From NCBI RefSeq assembly GCF_008065135.1, contig NZ_CP042914.1, positions 7,421,404-7,485,403 of the forward strand: a stretch of DNA of 64,000 nucleotides. Direction: 5' to 3'. The notes under the pieces were generated by a model, which searched no databases, was not told where the DNA came from, and saw only the letters and a program-made list of their open reading frames with translations. Of the stretch, positions 1 through 9,323 are shown piece after piece. The DNA is from Roseimaritima ulvae. GTDB lineage: Bacteria > Planctomycetota > Planctomycetia > Pirellulales > Pirellulaceae. Positions within the stretch are counted from its first letter, which is position 1. Every line of letters starts with the position of its first letter. Made by a program: the position numbers and the translations under genes.

Positions 1-229
1 TCGAGCCGAAATCGAATTCCGCACCGCCCACCACTTCCACCTTGGCCAGCCCTTCCTGCTGCAGCGACCGCATGTGGGCCAGCAGATCCTTGGGCTGCAG
101 ATCCCCACCTTTGGTGAAATAGCCAAACTTCTCGTCCGTCCAGCTGTATCGGCGAACGGTACTCGTGTACCCGATTGCGCTGCCCGCGATGACGGCGACG
201 ACCAATAGGGCTAGAAAAATTTTCACCAT
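1..229 (-). CDS. DUF1573 domain protein, N-terminal part (cut by window edge)
   Basis: The reading frame starts at ATG 229 and stays open to the window edge, giving about 76 residues. An N-terminal hydrophobic segment (residues 1-20, beginning MVKIFLALLVVAV) suggests a signal peptide or membrane anchor. Near the cut end is GGAEFDFGS, which matches the opening strand of DUF1573, an Ig-like beta-sandwich common in planctomycetes and Bacteroidetes (family knowledge). The role is unknown; an exported or surface protein is likely. A purine-rich AAGGAG lies just 5' of the start, at unusually short spacing. The C-terminal domain is outside the window, so the DUF1573 call rests on one short motif. 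Confidence 0.6.
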   Translation of the reverse strand, partial: MVKIFLALLVVAVIAGSAIGYTSTVRRYSWTDEKFGYFTKGGDLQPKDLLAHMRSLQQEGLAKVEVVGGAEFDFGS

Positions 230-273
230 CTACTCCTTAGTAGAACCGTGTTGAGCCAACAGTTTAGCATCCC

Positions 274-470
274 CCGTAGCATGGGCGGGAACCGTAGCAT
301 GGGTCCCCGGCCCGTGCAGCAACCGTAGCATGGGTCCCCGGCCCGTGCAGGAACCGCCAAATCTCAAATCTCAAATCTCAAATCTCAAATCTCAAATCTC
401 AAATCTCAAATCCCGATACACGGGCCAGGGACCCATGCTACTTCACGGGCCAGGGACCCATGCTACTTCA
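274..470. repeat. Family A palindromic repeats in inverted arrangement
   Basis: Two or three forward units (CGTAGCATGGGTCCCCGGC...) at about 274-352 are followed by a heptamer array. Two reverse-orientation units (ACGGGCCAGGGACCCATGC...) follow at about 418-470. The whole block could fold as a large hairpin with the heptamers in the loop. The same short repeat recurs at 31.7, 43.3, 44.4, 54.7-55.0, 58.9 and 61.0 kb. Confidence 0.85.
358..412. repeat. Heptanucleotide tandem array (CAAATCT)n
   Basis: Seven perfect copies of CAAATCT followed by a partial copy. The same unit, in the same orientation, forms a ten-copy array at 47154-47223. Confidence 0.95.
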
Positions 471-492
471 CGAGCCCGTGCACCTTTTGTCC

Positions 493-2940
493 TCAGCTGC
501 TATCTACGGTTTTGGCGGGCATTGGGTTCGGCAGCCAGTTGTCGGCGGTGTCCTGACGCGGGCGTTCCGCGGCGGCTTGCCCGACAACTTCCACCGGCAA
601 AATCGTGACTCGGTGCAAAGCTCGCTCGATGTGCCCCCCGGCAGTCGTTAGCGAGCGGGCTCGATCAGCCCACTGGGCGGCTTGTGGGTCGCCCAGAGCT
701 TCGTAGATCAGAGCCAGTTGGGCGGCCAAGCGTTCGTTGGCCGGAGCGTTGGCGGCGGCCTGCTGATACAGTTTCGCCGCCGCTCGCAAATCGTCCTCTT
801 CGCCCCACCGTTGGTACAGGTGCAAACGCATCTCGCCCAGGAAGGCCAGCAACGAAGGATCGCCGGGAGCCGCCTGTCGAGCCGCGGCGGCGGCCGCTTC
901 CATCCCCTGCCGCAGCTCCGCAGTGTCCTGCCGCAACAAGACCCGACGATATAGATCGGCCAACCCCGCCCGAGGCGCCGAATCCCAGGGGTCGGCTTCG
1001 ATGGCTAGCCGATACGCCTGCGCCGCTTGCTCGACACTCCCGCTCTGCCGGGCCGCCGTGGCCTGCATCCCCCACCGGCTGGCTCCCGAAACCGGCCGCA
1101 ATTCGGTCCAGAAAAACGTCAGCAAGACCGTGGCGGCCGCAATCCCGACCGTCCACCGTCCGCCAGGAATCGTGACCGCCCCTTGCCCCGCTTCCTCGCC
1201 AGTCGCCGTGCAATCCTCGGCCAACATCATCCCGGCCAGCAACCACAGCGGCACCGCGACGCCGAGAATCGTCCAGCCCCCCGACAACATTAAGTGCAGC
1301 ACCAGTCCAGCCACAGCGCCTTGCACGACCCAACGCGGCAGCCGTCCGCCACGCCACCATCGCAGGGTCAGCCCCACGGTGCCCAGCGAGATGGGGATGG
1401 CCCACAGGTGGGCACCAAAATCCGGAGCCTGAACGATCACCAAGCCCAGCAGCCAGACCACTATCCAGCCGCCCGCGTAGCCCACGCCCAAGGCGCGGGC
1501 GCGGCGGTCCACCACGTCTTCGCCAGCAAACGCGTCCTCATCGGCCGGGACGGCAGCCGCATGAGCGTCGAGAGCATCCGCGGTCTGAACCGATTCGCTG
1601 CGGCCCAGCTGCCGTGAACGCAACACGATCAATGCAACCAAGCCCAACAGCAACAAGGTCGCCGGAACGCCTCCGGCCGCGGCGGTTTCCATCACCACGT
1701 TGTGAGGGTCAGCCGGTTGCTCACTGGCCTCAAGATCACGATAGGCTTCGTAGGCGGACTGGAAATTCCCCGGCCCACATCCGAACCAGGGTGAATCGGC
1801 CACCATCGCTGCCGTGCTCCGCCAGTACTGCCCGCGAACCGACAGCGATGCCCAGGCGCGTTCGGTCAGTTCGCGATTGGTGGCCACATAACCTGCCAGC
1901 CCCACGGCGGTCAACAACGCAATCCCCGCCAGTGCTCGCCATGTGCGGCCGTCCACGCGTCGCCGTACCGCTCCACCCTCGCGGAGAATCGCAAACATCA
2001 GCCAAGCGATCGAAACCAACACCACGGCTCCTACCGCCGAACGGCTGTTGGTCCGCAGCATCAGCGATCCAATTAACAGCACCGCGATGCCGAAACCGCA
2101 GCGCGAGGCAAGCGTTAACTTTGCCCATTGCGACAGAAGAATCCCCACCACCAACAACCAGGCCGGCACCAACAACCCGGCCAGGGAATTGGTCAACGCA
2201 AAGGTCGCGATCGGGCCCCCATCGGCCAGCCGGTTTTCAAAGATCATCCGTTGGGCAGACCCCGGCGGCGCGTCCACGCCGGCTTCACGCAGCACCGCTT
2301 CCGGCTCGGCGGCGTATCGAGCTCGGTCGGCTGGCAGACTGATCAACAACTGATGCCAACCATGTGTGGCCAGCAAAGCGGCTGACAACACCACCAACAA
2401 CACGACCGTCCGTCGCGATCTCGGGCTGCCGAACAATCGCCGGGCGGCGGTAAAACAACCGGCCGCAGCCGCCCACACCCAGAATTCGTTCACCGCCATC
2501 CGCAACTCAATGCCTCCCGACAGAGCCCACGCGCTGATCCCGATCCAGGCCGCCAAGCTCCAGGCGGCCAAATCAATCGCCCAGCCCGTGCGACGGAGGC
2601 CGCTGGCCGATTGCTCCGGGCAAGGGATGGCTAACCAAGCCAGACTGGCGGCGAACAGTGACAACGCACAGTGATACACCGCGGCTCCGCGTTCCACCGC
2701 CACACTGTCGACCGGCCAATGCGTAGCGAGCGCTAACAGGCCCGCCAACATCGCCGCGGCCAGAGCCGCCAACAACGGCCAGCGGAACGCAGCCGTAACC
2801 GAACTCGATTCGTTGGCCGACGCGCCCGCTCGCCTGCCGCCCGGCGTGGATGCTCGCCTGCCACTCGTCGCGGATGACCGCGCGGCAGAGGACCGACCGG
2901 CGGGTTGCGATGCGTTTGTTACGGCTCGTCTTTTCGCCAC
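493..2940 (-). CDS. O-antigen ligase/polymerase-like membrane protein with C-terminal TPRs
   Basis: Integral membrane protein of about 815 residues. Roughly ten or more hydrophobic helices fill residues 50-640. The loop holding GCGPGNF (about residue 387) and DPHN (about 412) is characteristic of the Wzy/WaaL O-antigen ligase family, which transfers or polymerises lipid-linked glycans at the outer face of the inner membrane. After the last helices, residues about 640-800 contain TPR-like repeats (for example AAQAYRLAIEADPWDSA). I prefer the GTG at 2940 because GGAG sits 8 bases upstream; an in-frame ATG at 2979 has no such site. The gene overlaps the end of the WecA-like gene by about 22 bases, so the two are probably translationally coupled and act in one surface-polysaccharide pathway. 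The exact substrate is unknown. Confidence 0.8.
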   Translation of the reverse strand: MAKRRAVTNASQPAGRSSAARSSATSGRRASTPGGRRAGASANESSSVTAAFRWPLLAALAAAMLAGLLALATHWPVDSVAVERGAAVYHCALSLFAASLAWLAIPCPEQSASGLRRTGWAIDLAAWSLAAWIGISAWALSGGIELRMAVNEFWVWAAAAGCFTAARRLFGSPRSRRTVVLLVVLSAALLATHGWHQLLISLPADRARYAAEPEAVLREAGVDAPPGSAQRMIFENRLADGGPIATFALTNSLAGLLVPAWLLVVGILLSQWAKLTLASRCGFGIAVLLIGSLMLRTNSRSAVGAVVLVSIAWLMFAILREGGAVRRRVDGRTWRALAGIALLTAVGLAGYVATNRELTERAWASLSVRGQYWRSTAAMVADSPWFGCGPGNFQSAYEAYRDLEASEQPADPHNVVMETAAAGGVPATLLLLGLVALIVLRSRQLGRSESVQTADALDAHAAAVPADEDAFAGEDVVDRRARALGVGYAGGWIVVWLLGLVIVQAPDFGAHLWAIPISLGTVGLTLRWWRGGRLPRWVVQGAVAGLVLHLMLSGGWTILGVAVPLWLLAGMMLAEDCTATGEEAGQGAVTIPGGRWTVGIAAATVLLTFFWTELRPVSGASRWGMQATAARQSGSVEQAAQAYRLAIEADPWDSAPRAGLADLYRRVLLRQDTAELRQGMEAAAAAARQAAPGDPSLLAFLGEMRLHLYQRWGEEDDLRAAAKLYQQAAANAPANERLAAQLALIYEALGDPQAAQWADRARSLTTAGGHIERALHRVTILPVEVVGQAAAERPRQDTADNWLPNPMPAKTVDSS

Positions 2941-4055
2941 CCAGTGGACTCCAGAATCACGATCAAGGTCAACATACACAGCACAATGCCAGCGACCAAC
3001 AATGCCCCGGGCAGCGTGACAAACGACAACAGCACGGCCGCCAAGCCGCAGGTCAGGGTCAACAAATGAATCGTCAGCACGGCTTGCACCTTGCTCAACC
3101 CCAAGTCGACCAGACGATGAGAGAAATGACTTTTGTCGCCTTCAAAGGGACTGCGGCCTTCGCGAATGCGAATCCATAACACCGTGGTCATGTCGTACAG
3201 CGGCACGGCCATCACACACAGCGGCGCGAACACGGCGTGCGGTCGAGCCTGTTCCTGATAGCCCGCGTAGGTCGCCAATAAGGTGGCCACGGCCACCAAG
3301 AAACCGACCAGGTAACTGCCTGAATCGCCCATAAAAATCCGTGCCGGCGGACGGTTGTGCCACAGAAACCCGACCAGCGATCCCGATACCACCAACAACA
3401 TCGCAGCCACCAACATCTGGGGTTGCCCCGATTCCGGATCCGGCGTCGACAACATCACCACCGACAACATCGCGGCCACGATCGCCGCCACGCCGCCGCT
3501 CAGGGCGTCCATATTGTCGAGCATATTAAAGGAGTTGATCAGCGCGACGATCCATAACACGGACAGGCACTTGGTCAGCCAGGGGACGGGAATGAAGGCG
3601 GTCAAGCTGAACCCTAAACCGAATACCACCGCGGCGGCCACCAGAATTTGAACCGCCAAACGTATCCACGGCGACAACCCCCGTCGATCGTCGATCAACC
3701 CCAACACGGCCAGCGCCGTCGCCGCCGCCAACACTCCCCATAACTCGCCCGTGCGGGCCCAGATGGCATCCAGGGATTCAGCGATCGAGGGCGGCAAATA
3801 CGCGGCCAGCGAGGGCGTCATCCGACAGACGCCCACAGCCAACGTGCCCAGGGCAAAGGTCGTCACCACCGCAAACCAGATCCCGATCCCACCGCCCAGC
3901 GGGGTCGGTTGGGTGTGCACCTTGCGATGGCCCGGGCGATCCAGCAATCCCAACCGCTCCGCCCCTCGGCGAACTGGATACAACATCGCGCATGACAGCA
4001 TCGCCGCCGGCACAAACGTGGCCAACACCAACAACCAAATCGGCGACAGCTCCAT
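2919..4055 (-). CDS. WecA/TagO-type undecaprenyl-phosphate sugar-1-phosphate transferase
   Basis: Polytopic membrane enzyme of the MraY/WecA superfamily (glycosyltransferase family 4). It would transfer a sugar-1-phosphate from a UDP-sugar to undecaprenyl phosphate, the first step of a surface glycan. Visible motifs are RKVHTQPTPLGGGIGIW near the N terminus, GLIDDRRGLSP, NMLDNMDALSGG, RIFMGDSGSYLVG with the catalytic Asp-rich loops, and a C-terminal GDKSHFSHRL His-containing loop typical of the WecA branch rather than MraY. I chose ATG 4055 because GGGAG lies 9 bases upstream. ATG 4073 and TTG 4106 are in-frame alternatives. The gene precedes and overlaps the O-antigen ligase-like gene. The sugar donor cannot be read from the sequence. 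Confidence 0.85.
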   Translation of the reverse strand: MELSPIWLLVLATFVPAAMLSCAMLYPVRRGAERLGLLDRPGHRKVHTQPTPLGGGIGIWFAVVTTFALGTLAVGVCRMTPSLAAYLPPSIAESLDAIWARTGELWGVLAAATALAVLGLIDDRRGLSPWIRLAVQILVAAAVVFGLGFSLTAFIPVPWLTKCLSVLWIVALINSFNMLDNMDALSGGVAAIVAAMLSVVMLSTPDPESGQPQMLVAAMLLVVSGSLVGFLWHNRPPARIFMGDSGSYLVGFLVAVATLLATYAGYQEQARPHAVFAPLCVMAVPLYDMTTVLWIRIREGRSPFEGDKSHFSHRLVDLGLSKVQAVLTIHLLTLTCGLAAVLLSFVTLPGALLVAGIVLCMLTLIVILESTGWRKDEP

Positions 4056-4209
4056 CAACACACGTGCTCCCATCCGCCCCAAGAAATAATTAACCGACGC
4101 AACCAACGGCGAGCTGAAATCCTATCGCGTCCCCTGGTTTATCACCACCTCCGTCGTCCCGCGCCGGCGATTCGGCAGCCACGAAACATATCGATTAAGA
4201 TATTTCGTT

Positions 4210-5130
4210 ATGAATACCAATCCCCTCCGCCGATCGGCCGGCCTGATGCGGCTGGCCCTTATCCTGACCACGACCATTGCCGCCAGCTGCGTCGATCTAG
4301 CCGGGCTCACCGCTGCCCCGCCCCAGTCGGCCGCCAAGCCGCCGCAACCGGACCGGCGAGTGACTTACAGCACCGCGAAAAACAGTCAAGGCGAAGCGGT
4401 TTCGCTGCAACTGCACATGTTCCTGCCGGAAAACTGGCAGGCTGAAGACCAACGCCCCGCCGCGGTGTTTTTCTTCGGCGGTGGCTGGAACGGCGGCACG
4501 CCCGCACAGTTCTACCCCTTCTGCGAACAACTGGCCGCCCGTGGGATGGTCTGCGCGTCGGCGGAATACCGCGTGAAAAGCCGCGATGGAACGCCGCCCA
4601 CCGCTTGCGTGGAAGATGGCCGCGCGGCGGTTGCGTTCCTAAGAGAACACGCCGAGCAGTGGGGCATCGACCCCAACCGGATTGCGGCCGGCGGCGGTTC
4701 GGCGGGCGGGCACGTTGCCGCGGCCACCGGCATTCTGCCCAGCGACAATGCCACCACGAGGCCGAACTTGTTGCTGCTGTACAACCCCGTGATCGATACT
4801 TCCGACAAAGGCTACGGCCGCAAACAGCTGGGCGTCGACTGGCAAGCCCTGTCGCCGCTGCACCACGTCGCCGCTGAGCAACCGCCTACGTTGATCTGCC
4901 ACGGCACGGCCGACACGACGACGCCTTACGCCGGAGTGGTGGCGTTTCGCAAAGCCATGACCGCCGCCGGAAACGTCTGCACCGTGGTCCCCTTCGCGGG
5001 CCGCAAACACGGCTTCTTCAACAGCCCCACCTTCCGGCGATCACTCGACGGCAAAGACTACGCGGCGACGATGAAAGCCACCGTTGAATTCCTCACCGCG
5101 CAAAACTGGTTGCCGGTTGGCAAAGAGTGA
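4210..5130 (+). CDS. Exported alpha/beta-hydrolase (acetyl-esterase/BD-FAE-like)
   Basis: 306 residues with a signal peptide at about 1-35. The alpha/beta-hydrolase hallmarks are in order: the oxyanion-hole strand FFFGGGWNGGT, the nucleophile elbow GGGSAGGH (Ser in GxSxG), the acid region HGTADTTTPY and the catalytic His in RKHGFFN. This pattern fits dienelactone hydrolase/acetyl-xylan-esterase-like enzymes that remove acyl groups from polysaccharides in the periplasm or outside (family knowledge; substrate inferred). It is transcribed divergently from the polysaccharide genes across a gap of about 150 bases and has no obvious operon partner. Confidence 0.8.
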   Translation: MNTNPLRRSAGLMRLALILTTTIAASCVDLAGLTAAPPQSAAKPPQPDRRVTYSTAKNSQGEAVSLQLHMFLPENWQAEDQRPAAVFFFGGGWNGGTPAQFYPFCEQLAARGMVCASAEYRVKSRDGTPPTACVEDGRAAVAFLREHAEQWGIDPNRIAAGGGSAGGHVAAATGILPSDNATTRPNLLLLYNPVIDTSDKGYGRKQLGVDWQALSPLHHVAAEQPPTLICHGTADTTTPYAGVVAFRKAMTAAGNVCTVVPFAGRKHGFFNSPTFRRSLDGKDYAATMKATVEFLTAQNWLPVGKE

Positions 5131-5276
5131 AGGGTGCTAACAAAATGCAATGCGTAGACTTTCCCCAGCATCTTTTTACAACCACACGCAACCTGAAGTG
5201 CGTCCCGTGGCAGCCTGGACAAAGTCGAAAACATCGGACACGAACGGCCAACAGGATGCATCGCTCCGAAAGTTGG

Positions 5277-5351
5277 CGACCGGAAAATTGGACGACCGGA
5301 AGATTAAAAGACGACTGCAACTAATTTTCCGGTCGTCAAATCTTCCGGTCG
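5277..5351. repeat. Nested inverted repeat of a 13-bp unit
   Basis: Two direct copies of CGACCGGAARATT (5277-5289 and 5293-5305) are followed by two inverted copies (5323-5335 and 5339-5351), so outer and inner copies can pair into a 75-base hairpin. It lies between the convergent genes ending at 5130 and 5412 and could serve as a bidirectional terminator, though no long T-run follows. Confidence 0.8.
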
Positions 5352-5411
5352 ATCACCGCGAACCACGCGCAGCAAATGCATGCGGTTTGGATCCCTCGTT
5401 TATCCCCTGCC

Positions 5412-6500
5412 CTAAGTCACTACCCGGACGATGACTAACGAACTGGCTTGCAGGCGGTCTTGTAACCAGGATACCGATGCCGAGAAGGATTGCGCGTAGC
5501 CGATCGTGTAGCCGGGCTGCATGGCGGCGATTTGTATTCCGATCGGTATCCCGCCGGCCACCAACACCGCTCCGCTGGTCCCAGGACCAAACGCGGACGC
5601 GGCTGCTGGACCACCGGCCGACCCTTTTAGTCCATAACGAATGATGTGCTGCAGGCGTCCCAGCCCTTCGATGTGCAAACTTGGGTAATACGTTTGCCAA
5701 TCCCAGGCCAGACGCCGCCGGTCCGCGAACAGCTGGCCGCTCGTGCCCCGAGATGTCCACGCCAGCAGATCGGCTTCGCGGGCCGTGGCAATTTCGTCCA
5801 ATCCGACGCGCGGCAGAAAACCGCTCAGCCACAGCCGGTCCAGCCCGGTTTCGACTAAGGCCACGTCCGGCCCGCCGGGGATCCTACCGCGAGCCACCAC
5901 GCGACCGCTGACCGCTCGCGGTCCATCCCCACACGTCACCTTCCGCTGCAACCGTGCCGCCTGTCCCGCCCTGCCCTGCCCCGTGGCGGCAAACAGATGC
6001 GAGACGGTTAGCACTCCCCAACGCCATGGCGAAGCCTGCGCATCGTCCGGGTTGCTCGGTACGGGCGGTACCGGTTGCACGCTCGTCCAGCGAACCACCA
6101 CGGCGGCGACCGCCTGCTGTCCTGGTACCCGGATGGGCACCCCCGTGGGCACCACGTCACCACTCTGCCGCACATCGGTCGCCAATGCGATGTCGTCATA
6201 CCGACCGGTGGAGCGATCCAGCAGCCGCAGTGATTCCCGCGGCGTGATCCGTTTCGCCGCCGGCACGCGGTGGCGTTTCTGCCAAACATCAAACTGAGCC
6301 ACAACGGGAAACGTGCCGTCAACATCTAGGGCCGCCGCGGCGGGTTTGGTATCCAGTGGCGCGAAGCCCACGGCGTGGATGTTTTCCGGATCGCGTTCGA
6401 CCACACGGCGCGTCAGCGTTTGTTGAATCCGTCGCAAACGATCAAACGAAAGACGAGACGACAAATTACGCCCCCACCAGCATCCGGACTTCAAAACCAT
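5412..6500 (-). CDS. Trypsin-fold serine protease-like protein
   Basis: 362 residues from ATG 6500, which has GGAG 6 bases upstream; the longer open frame 5' of it is a shadow of the preceding gene. Three segments match the chymotrypsin-fold triad: WGVLTVSHLF (His168), GGPDVALVE (Asp212) and FGPGTSGAVL (Ser309 in GTSG). The spacing between them is plausible for a small S1-like catalytic domain. No signal peptide is visible, although the partner gene encodes a lipoprotein. The start overlaps the end of the upstream lipoprotein gene by 35 bases, so coupling is likely. The triad is my reading from motifs. The last G of the usual GxSGG is A here, so an inactive or specialised protease is possible. 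Confidence 0.55.
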   Translation of the reverse strand: MVLKSGCWWGRNLSSRLSFDRLRRIQQTLTRRVVERDPENIHAVGFAPLDTKPAAAALDVDGTFPVVAQFDVWQKRHRVPAAKRITPRESLRLLDRSTGRYDDIALATDVRQSGDVVPTGVPIRVPGQQAVAAVVVRWTSVQPVPPVPSNPDDAQASPWRWGVLTVSHLFAATGQGRAGQAARLQRKVTCGDGPRAVSGRVVARGRIPGGPDVALVETGLDRLWLSGFLPRVGLDEIATAREADLLAWTSRGTSGQLFADRRRLAWDWQTYYPSLHIEGLGRLQHIIRYGLKGSAGGPAAASAFGPGTSGAVLVAGGIPIGIQIAAMQPGYTIGYAQSFSASVSWLQDRLQASSLVIVRVVT

Positions 6501-7446
6501 CGGTCGCTCCGATCCGCTGCAGCAACCACTGTTCGGCCGCCGCTTGCACGGGCAACGCCGCCGCCTCCTCCGGCAATCCGATCTGCACGACGACGCGGCC
6601 GCTGACCTGCTCCACATGGACTTCCCCCACGGCCGGATAATCGCGGTACAAGGCGCTGCGGAGTTCGATCGCCAGTTGCTGCAGATCCGGGGCAGCGGTG
6701 GGCAAAACACTCTGGCCAGCCATCCCGATTGGCGTGGTGGCCATCGCGTCCAAGGGTTGGAAGACCATCGTGCCGTTGTCGAAGGTCAGTCCATACAGCG
6801 GCTGCAAACCATCGCCACAACAGGCTTGCTCGTGCCCGCCCATATCGACCGGACAACCGGCATAGGGCAGGAAGCCGACGTAACGGAAGCCGTACAATCG
6901 TTTGCACCCGTGGCCATCGCGACCGACCACGGACTCATAAAATCCGATCGGCACGTTTCGCGACGGAACGGTGAAAGAGATGTCGGCGGCAGCATCCGAG
7001 GCGGCCGCCGTGGGTACGATGCCGCCGACGGCTTTGACCAACCCGCTGATGGCTTCGATGTTTTCATCGGTTTGGCTGTCCAGATCCTGACTGATTTCGG
7101 TCAGGTTCCAGCCGTCTTCCAACTTGATGCCCACGTTGGCGGTGCCGCAACCGGTGCGGACATCGATCGCGTACTCTTCGCTGAAGTCCGGCAGGTAGGC
7201 CAACGAGATCTTGACCATCGAGGGCACCAATTCGGTACGCGTCTTATCAACGGCCACTTCGGCGGGTTCGATCTTCAAATAGGGCTTGGGCCGATAGAAG
7301 CGGATACCGTTGTCGTCCTTGCTGGGATTGGCGTGCACGATCACGCGCGGCGTGCAGCCCAGCGAAGCCATCAGTAGCGAGCCAAAGCAAAACGCGCCGA
7401 GCAGTACCCACACTGCTCCGGTACTGTGTTGAGTGCGGGCGTCCAT
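6466..7446 (-). CDS. Lipoprotein of unknown function
   Basis: 326 residues. The N terminus has a type II signal peptide with the lipobox LMASLGC at about residues 26-32, so the mature protein should be lipidated. The rest is soluble, with a Cys-containing central part (GCPVDMGGHEQACCGDG) and no family I recognise. The C-terminal region (VGEVHVEQVSGRVVVQIGLP) reads as alternating beta and alpha. It precedes and overlaps the trypsin-fold gene, so it may be a partner, inhibitor or substrate of that protein; this is inference from position only. Confidence 0.75.
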   Translation of the reverse strand: MDARTQHSTGAVWVLLGAFCFGSLLMASLGCTPRVIVHANPSKDDNGIRFYRPKPYLKIEPAEVAVDKTRTELVPSMVKISLAYLPDFSEEYAIDVRTGCGTANVGIKLEDGWNLTEISQDLDSQTDENIEAISGLVKAVGGIVPTAAASDAAADISFTVPSRNVPIGFYESVVGRDGHGCKRLYGFRYVGFLPYAGCPVDMGGHEQACCGDGLQPLYGLTFDNGTMVFQPLDAMATTPIGMAGQSVLPTAAPDLQQLAIELRSALYRDYPAVGEVHVEQVSGRVVVQIGLPEEAAALPVQAAAEQWLLQRIGATDGFEVRMLVGA

Positions 7447-7641
7447 GTTGCCCCTCCGTTTCCATACGTGTCTGAGTGACCGGTCGCAGCCCTTGCACCG
7501 GTTCTAACGTACGTATCGGTCAGCCGGGGGGCACATCTAACCCCACCATGCGTCGGTTTGGCTGGTAGGGGTTAGAGAAACTGTGCGGGTTCGTTGAGCG
7601 CTCGTTTGCTGGAGAGCAATCGTTTGTTCCATGGCCGCAGT

Positions 7642-7812
7642 AGACGCCTGGCTTAGTAGCATTGAATTACCTTGGGAGCTCACTTCACCCTGGGAGGGCC
7701 GAGCGTCAGCGAGGGGAGGGTTTTTCGGCTGCGGATAACGGCTCTGACGACCTGCAAGACCAACGCACCCTCCCCGCTCGTTCCTCGCGACCCTCCCAGG
7801 GGGAGGGTGAAG
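7642..7812. repeat. Family C MITE-like element, copy 1 (subfamily 1)
   Basis: About 171 bases bounded by AGACGCCTG... on the left and GGGAGGGTGAAG on the right. Internal inverted arms pair (left CACCCTGGGAGGG, right CCCTCCCAGGGGGAGGGTG). It shares its left flank and core with the copy at 38846-39022. The gap 7447-7851 holds only this element and one Family B hairpin. Confidence 0.8.
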
Positions 7813-7818
7813 CGGTCC

Positions 7819-7844
7819 CCACGCTCTGGCGAGCGTAGCTACGG
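7819..7844. repeat. Family B palindrome
   Basis: Inverted-orientation copy of the CGTAGCTACGCTCGCCAGAG hairpin family, just beyond the stop of the DUF1501 gene. Confidence 0.75.
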
Positions 7845-7851
7845 GAGATGG

Positions 7852-9309
7852 CTACGAGAGGATCGGTTTGAGGACGTGGCCGTGGACGTCGGTTAAGCGG
7901 CGTTCGATGCCGTTGTGGTAATAGGTCAGACGTTCGTGATCGAGCCCCAGGATGTGCAGGATCGTGGCGTGGAAGTCGTATACCGTGGCCACGTCTTCCA
8001 CCGCCTGATACCCAAACTCGTCGGTGGCCCCATAGGTAAACGGGGCTTTCACTCCCGCGCCGGCCAGCCAGGCCGTAAAACCTTTGGGATTATGGTCGCG
8101 TCCGCTGGCACCGGCCTGGAACGTGGGCATCCGTCCGAACTCGGTACACCACACCACCAACGTATCTTTTAACAGTCCCCGCTGCTTCAGGTCACGCAGC
8201 AGCGCGGCGGTGGGCTGGTCCAGCACCGGCCCGTGTTTGCTGTACTGGGCCTGCAAATGTTTGTGCCCATCCCAGTTGCTAACGCCTTCCCCGCCGGTTT
8301 GATAAGCCCCGTTGAAGATCTGCACAAATCGCACGCCGCGTTCGACCAGGCGACGAGCCAGGATGCAGTTCTTGGCATAAGCGGCTTTGAGCGGATTTTC
8401 GCTGTCGTCGGCCCCATACATTTTGACAGTCGCCGCGGACTCGGTCGTCAAGTCACTTACCTCCGGAACGCTTAATTGCATCCGAGCCGCCAATTCGTAG
8501 CTGGCGATGCGAGCCGACAATTCACTGTCGCCGGGATACTGCTGCAGATGCCGACGATTCAGCTGTTGCAGAAACTCGCGGGTCCGCACGTCGGTGGTGC
8601 CATCCACGTGGGCGGGCCGCTGCAAATTGCGGAGCGGCTGGCTGGCGTTAAAGTCGGTGCCCTGGAAGGCGGCGGGCAGGAACCCAGGCCCCCAGTTATT
8701 CACACTCGATTGCGGGGTCCCACGCGGATCGGGAATCGCCACGTACGCCGGCAAGTCCTGGGTTTCGGTGCCCAGCGCCCACGTCACCCAAGCGCCCATG
8801 CTGGGAAAGCCATCCAGCGTAAATCCGGTGGACATGAAATTTTCGCCGGGGCCGTGCGTGCTGGTCTTGCCGGTCAGGGAGTGAATAAAACACATCTCGT
8901 CGGCCAACTCACCCAGCATCGGCACCAGTTCCGAGACCATTTTGCCGGACTCACCGCGCGGTTTAAACTCCCAGGGACTTTTGGTGAGGTTTCCCTGGCC
9001 GCCTTGGAAGGTGACCAGCTTTTCGCCGCCGGGCATGGGCTGGCCATGACGTTTGATCAGTTCGGGTTTGTAGTCGAACGTATCCAACTGGCTGCACGCA
9101 CCCGAGCAGAAGATCATCAGGACGTTTTTGGCTCGCGGTTCGGCGTGCGGCGGCCGCGCGGCGAAGGGCTGGGCGGGATCGATCTGCGGACGGCCCGTCA
9201 ATTTATCGGCGGCTAGCAACCCTTGATCGTGCAGCATGCTGGCCAGCGCAATGCCGCCCAAACCTCCGGCGCCGTTGAGCAACAATTTTCGTCGGTTCAA
9301 TTTGGTCAT
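7852..9309 (-). CDS. DUF1501 protein (alkaline-phosphatase-superfamily fold), Tat-exported
   Basis: 485 residues from ATG 9309, 14 bases after the upstream gene. The N terminus [16 protein letters not shown] is a twin-arginine-like signal. DUF1501 proteins share the sulfatase/alkaline phosphatase fold. Visible family hallmarks are [38 protein letters not shown] followed by [10 protein letters not shown], and the C-terminal [17 protein letters not shown]. It forms a two-gene unit with the upstream PSD1/DUF1553 gene, an arrangement seen very widely in planctomycetes. The biochemical activity of these pairs is not established to my knowledge; a role in degrading complex, possibly sulfated, organic matter is a common inference. 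Confidence 0.9.
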   Translation of the reverse strand: MTKLNRRKLLLNGAGGLGGIALASMLHDQGLLAADKLTGRPQIDPAQPFAARPPHAEPRAKNVLMIFCSGACSQLDTFDYKPELIKRHGQPMPGGEKLVTFQGGQGNLTKSPWEFKPRGESGKMVSELVPMLGELADEMCFIHSLTGKTSTHGPGENFMSTGFTLDGFPSMGAWVTWALGTETQDLPAYVAIPDPRGTPQSSVNNWGPGFLPAAFQGTDFNASQPLRNLQRPAHVDGTTDVRTREFLQQLNRRHLQQYPGDSELSARIASYELAARMQLSVPEVSDLTTESAATVKMYGADDSENPLKAAYAKNCILARRLVERGVRFVQIFNGAYQTGGEGVSNWDGHKHLQAQYSKHGPVLDQPTAALLRDLKQRGLLKDTLVVWCTEFGRMPTFQAGASGRDHNPKGFTAWLAGAGVKAPFTYGATDEFGYQAVEDVATVYDFHATILHILGLDHERLTYYHNGIERRLTDVHGHVLKPILS

Positions 9310-9323
9310 GATCGCAAAAACTC

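Noticed and set aside
6501-6710. Extended N terminus for the trypsin-fold gene (start 6710)
   Set aside because: The extra 70 residues (Arg/Cys/Ser-rich) are an out-of-frame reading of the lipoprotein gene; ATG 6500 has a good ribosome-binding site.
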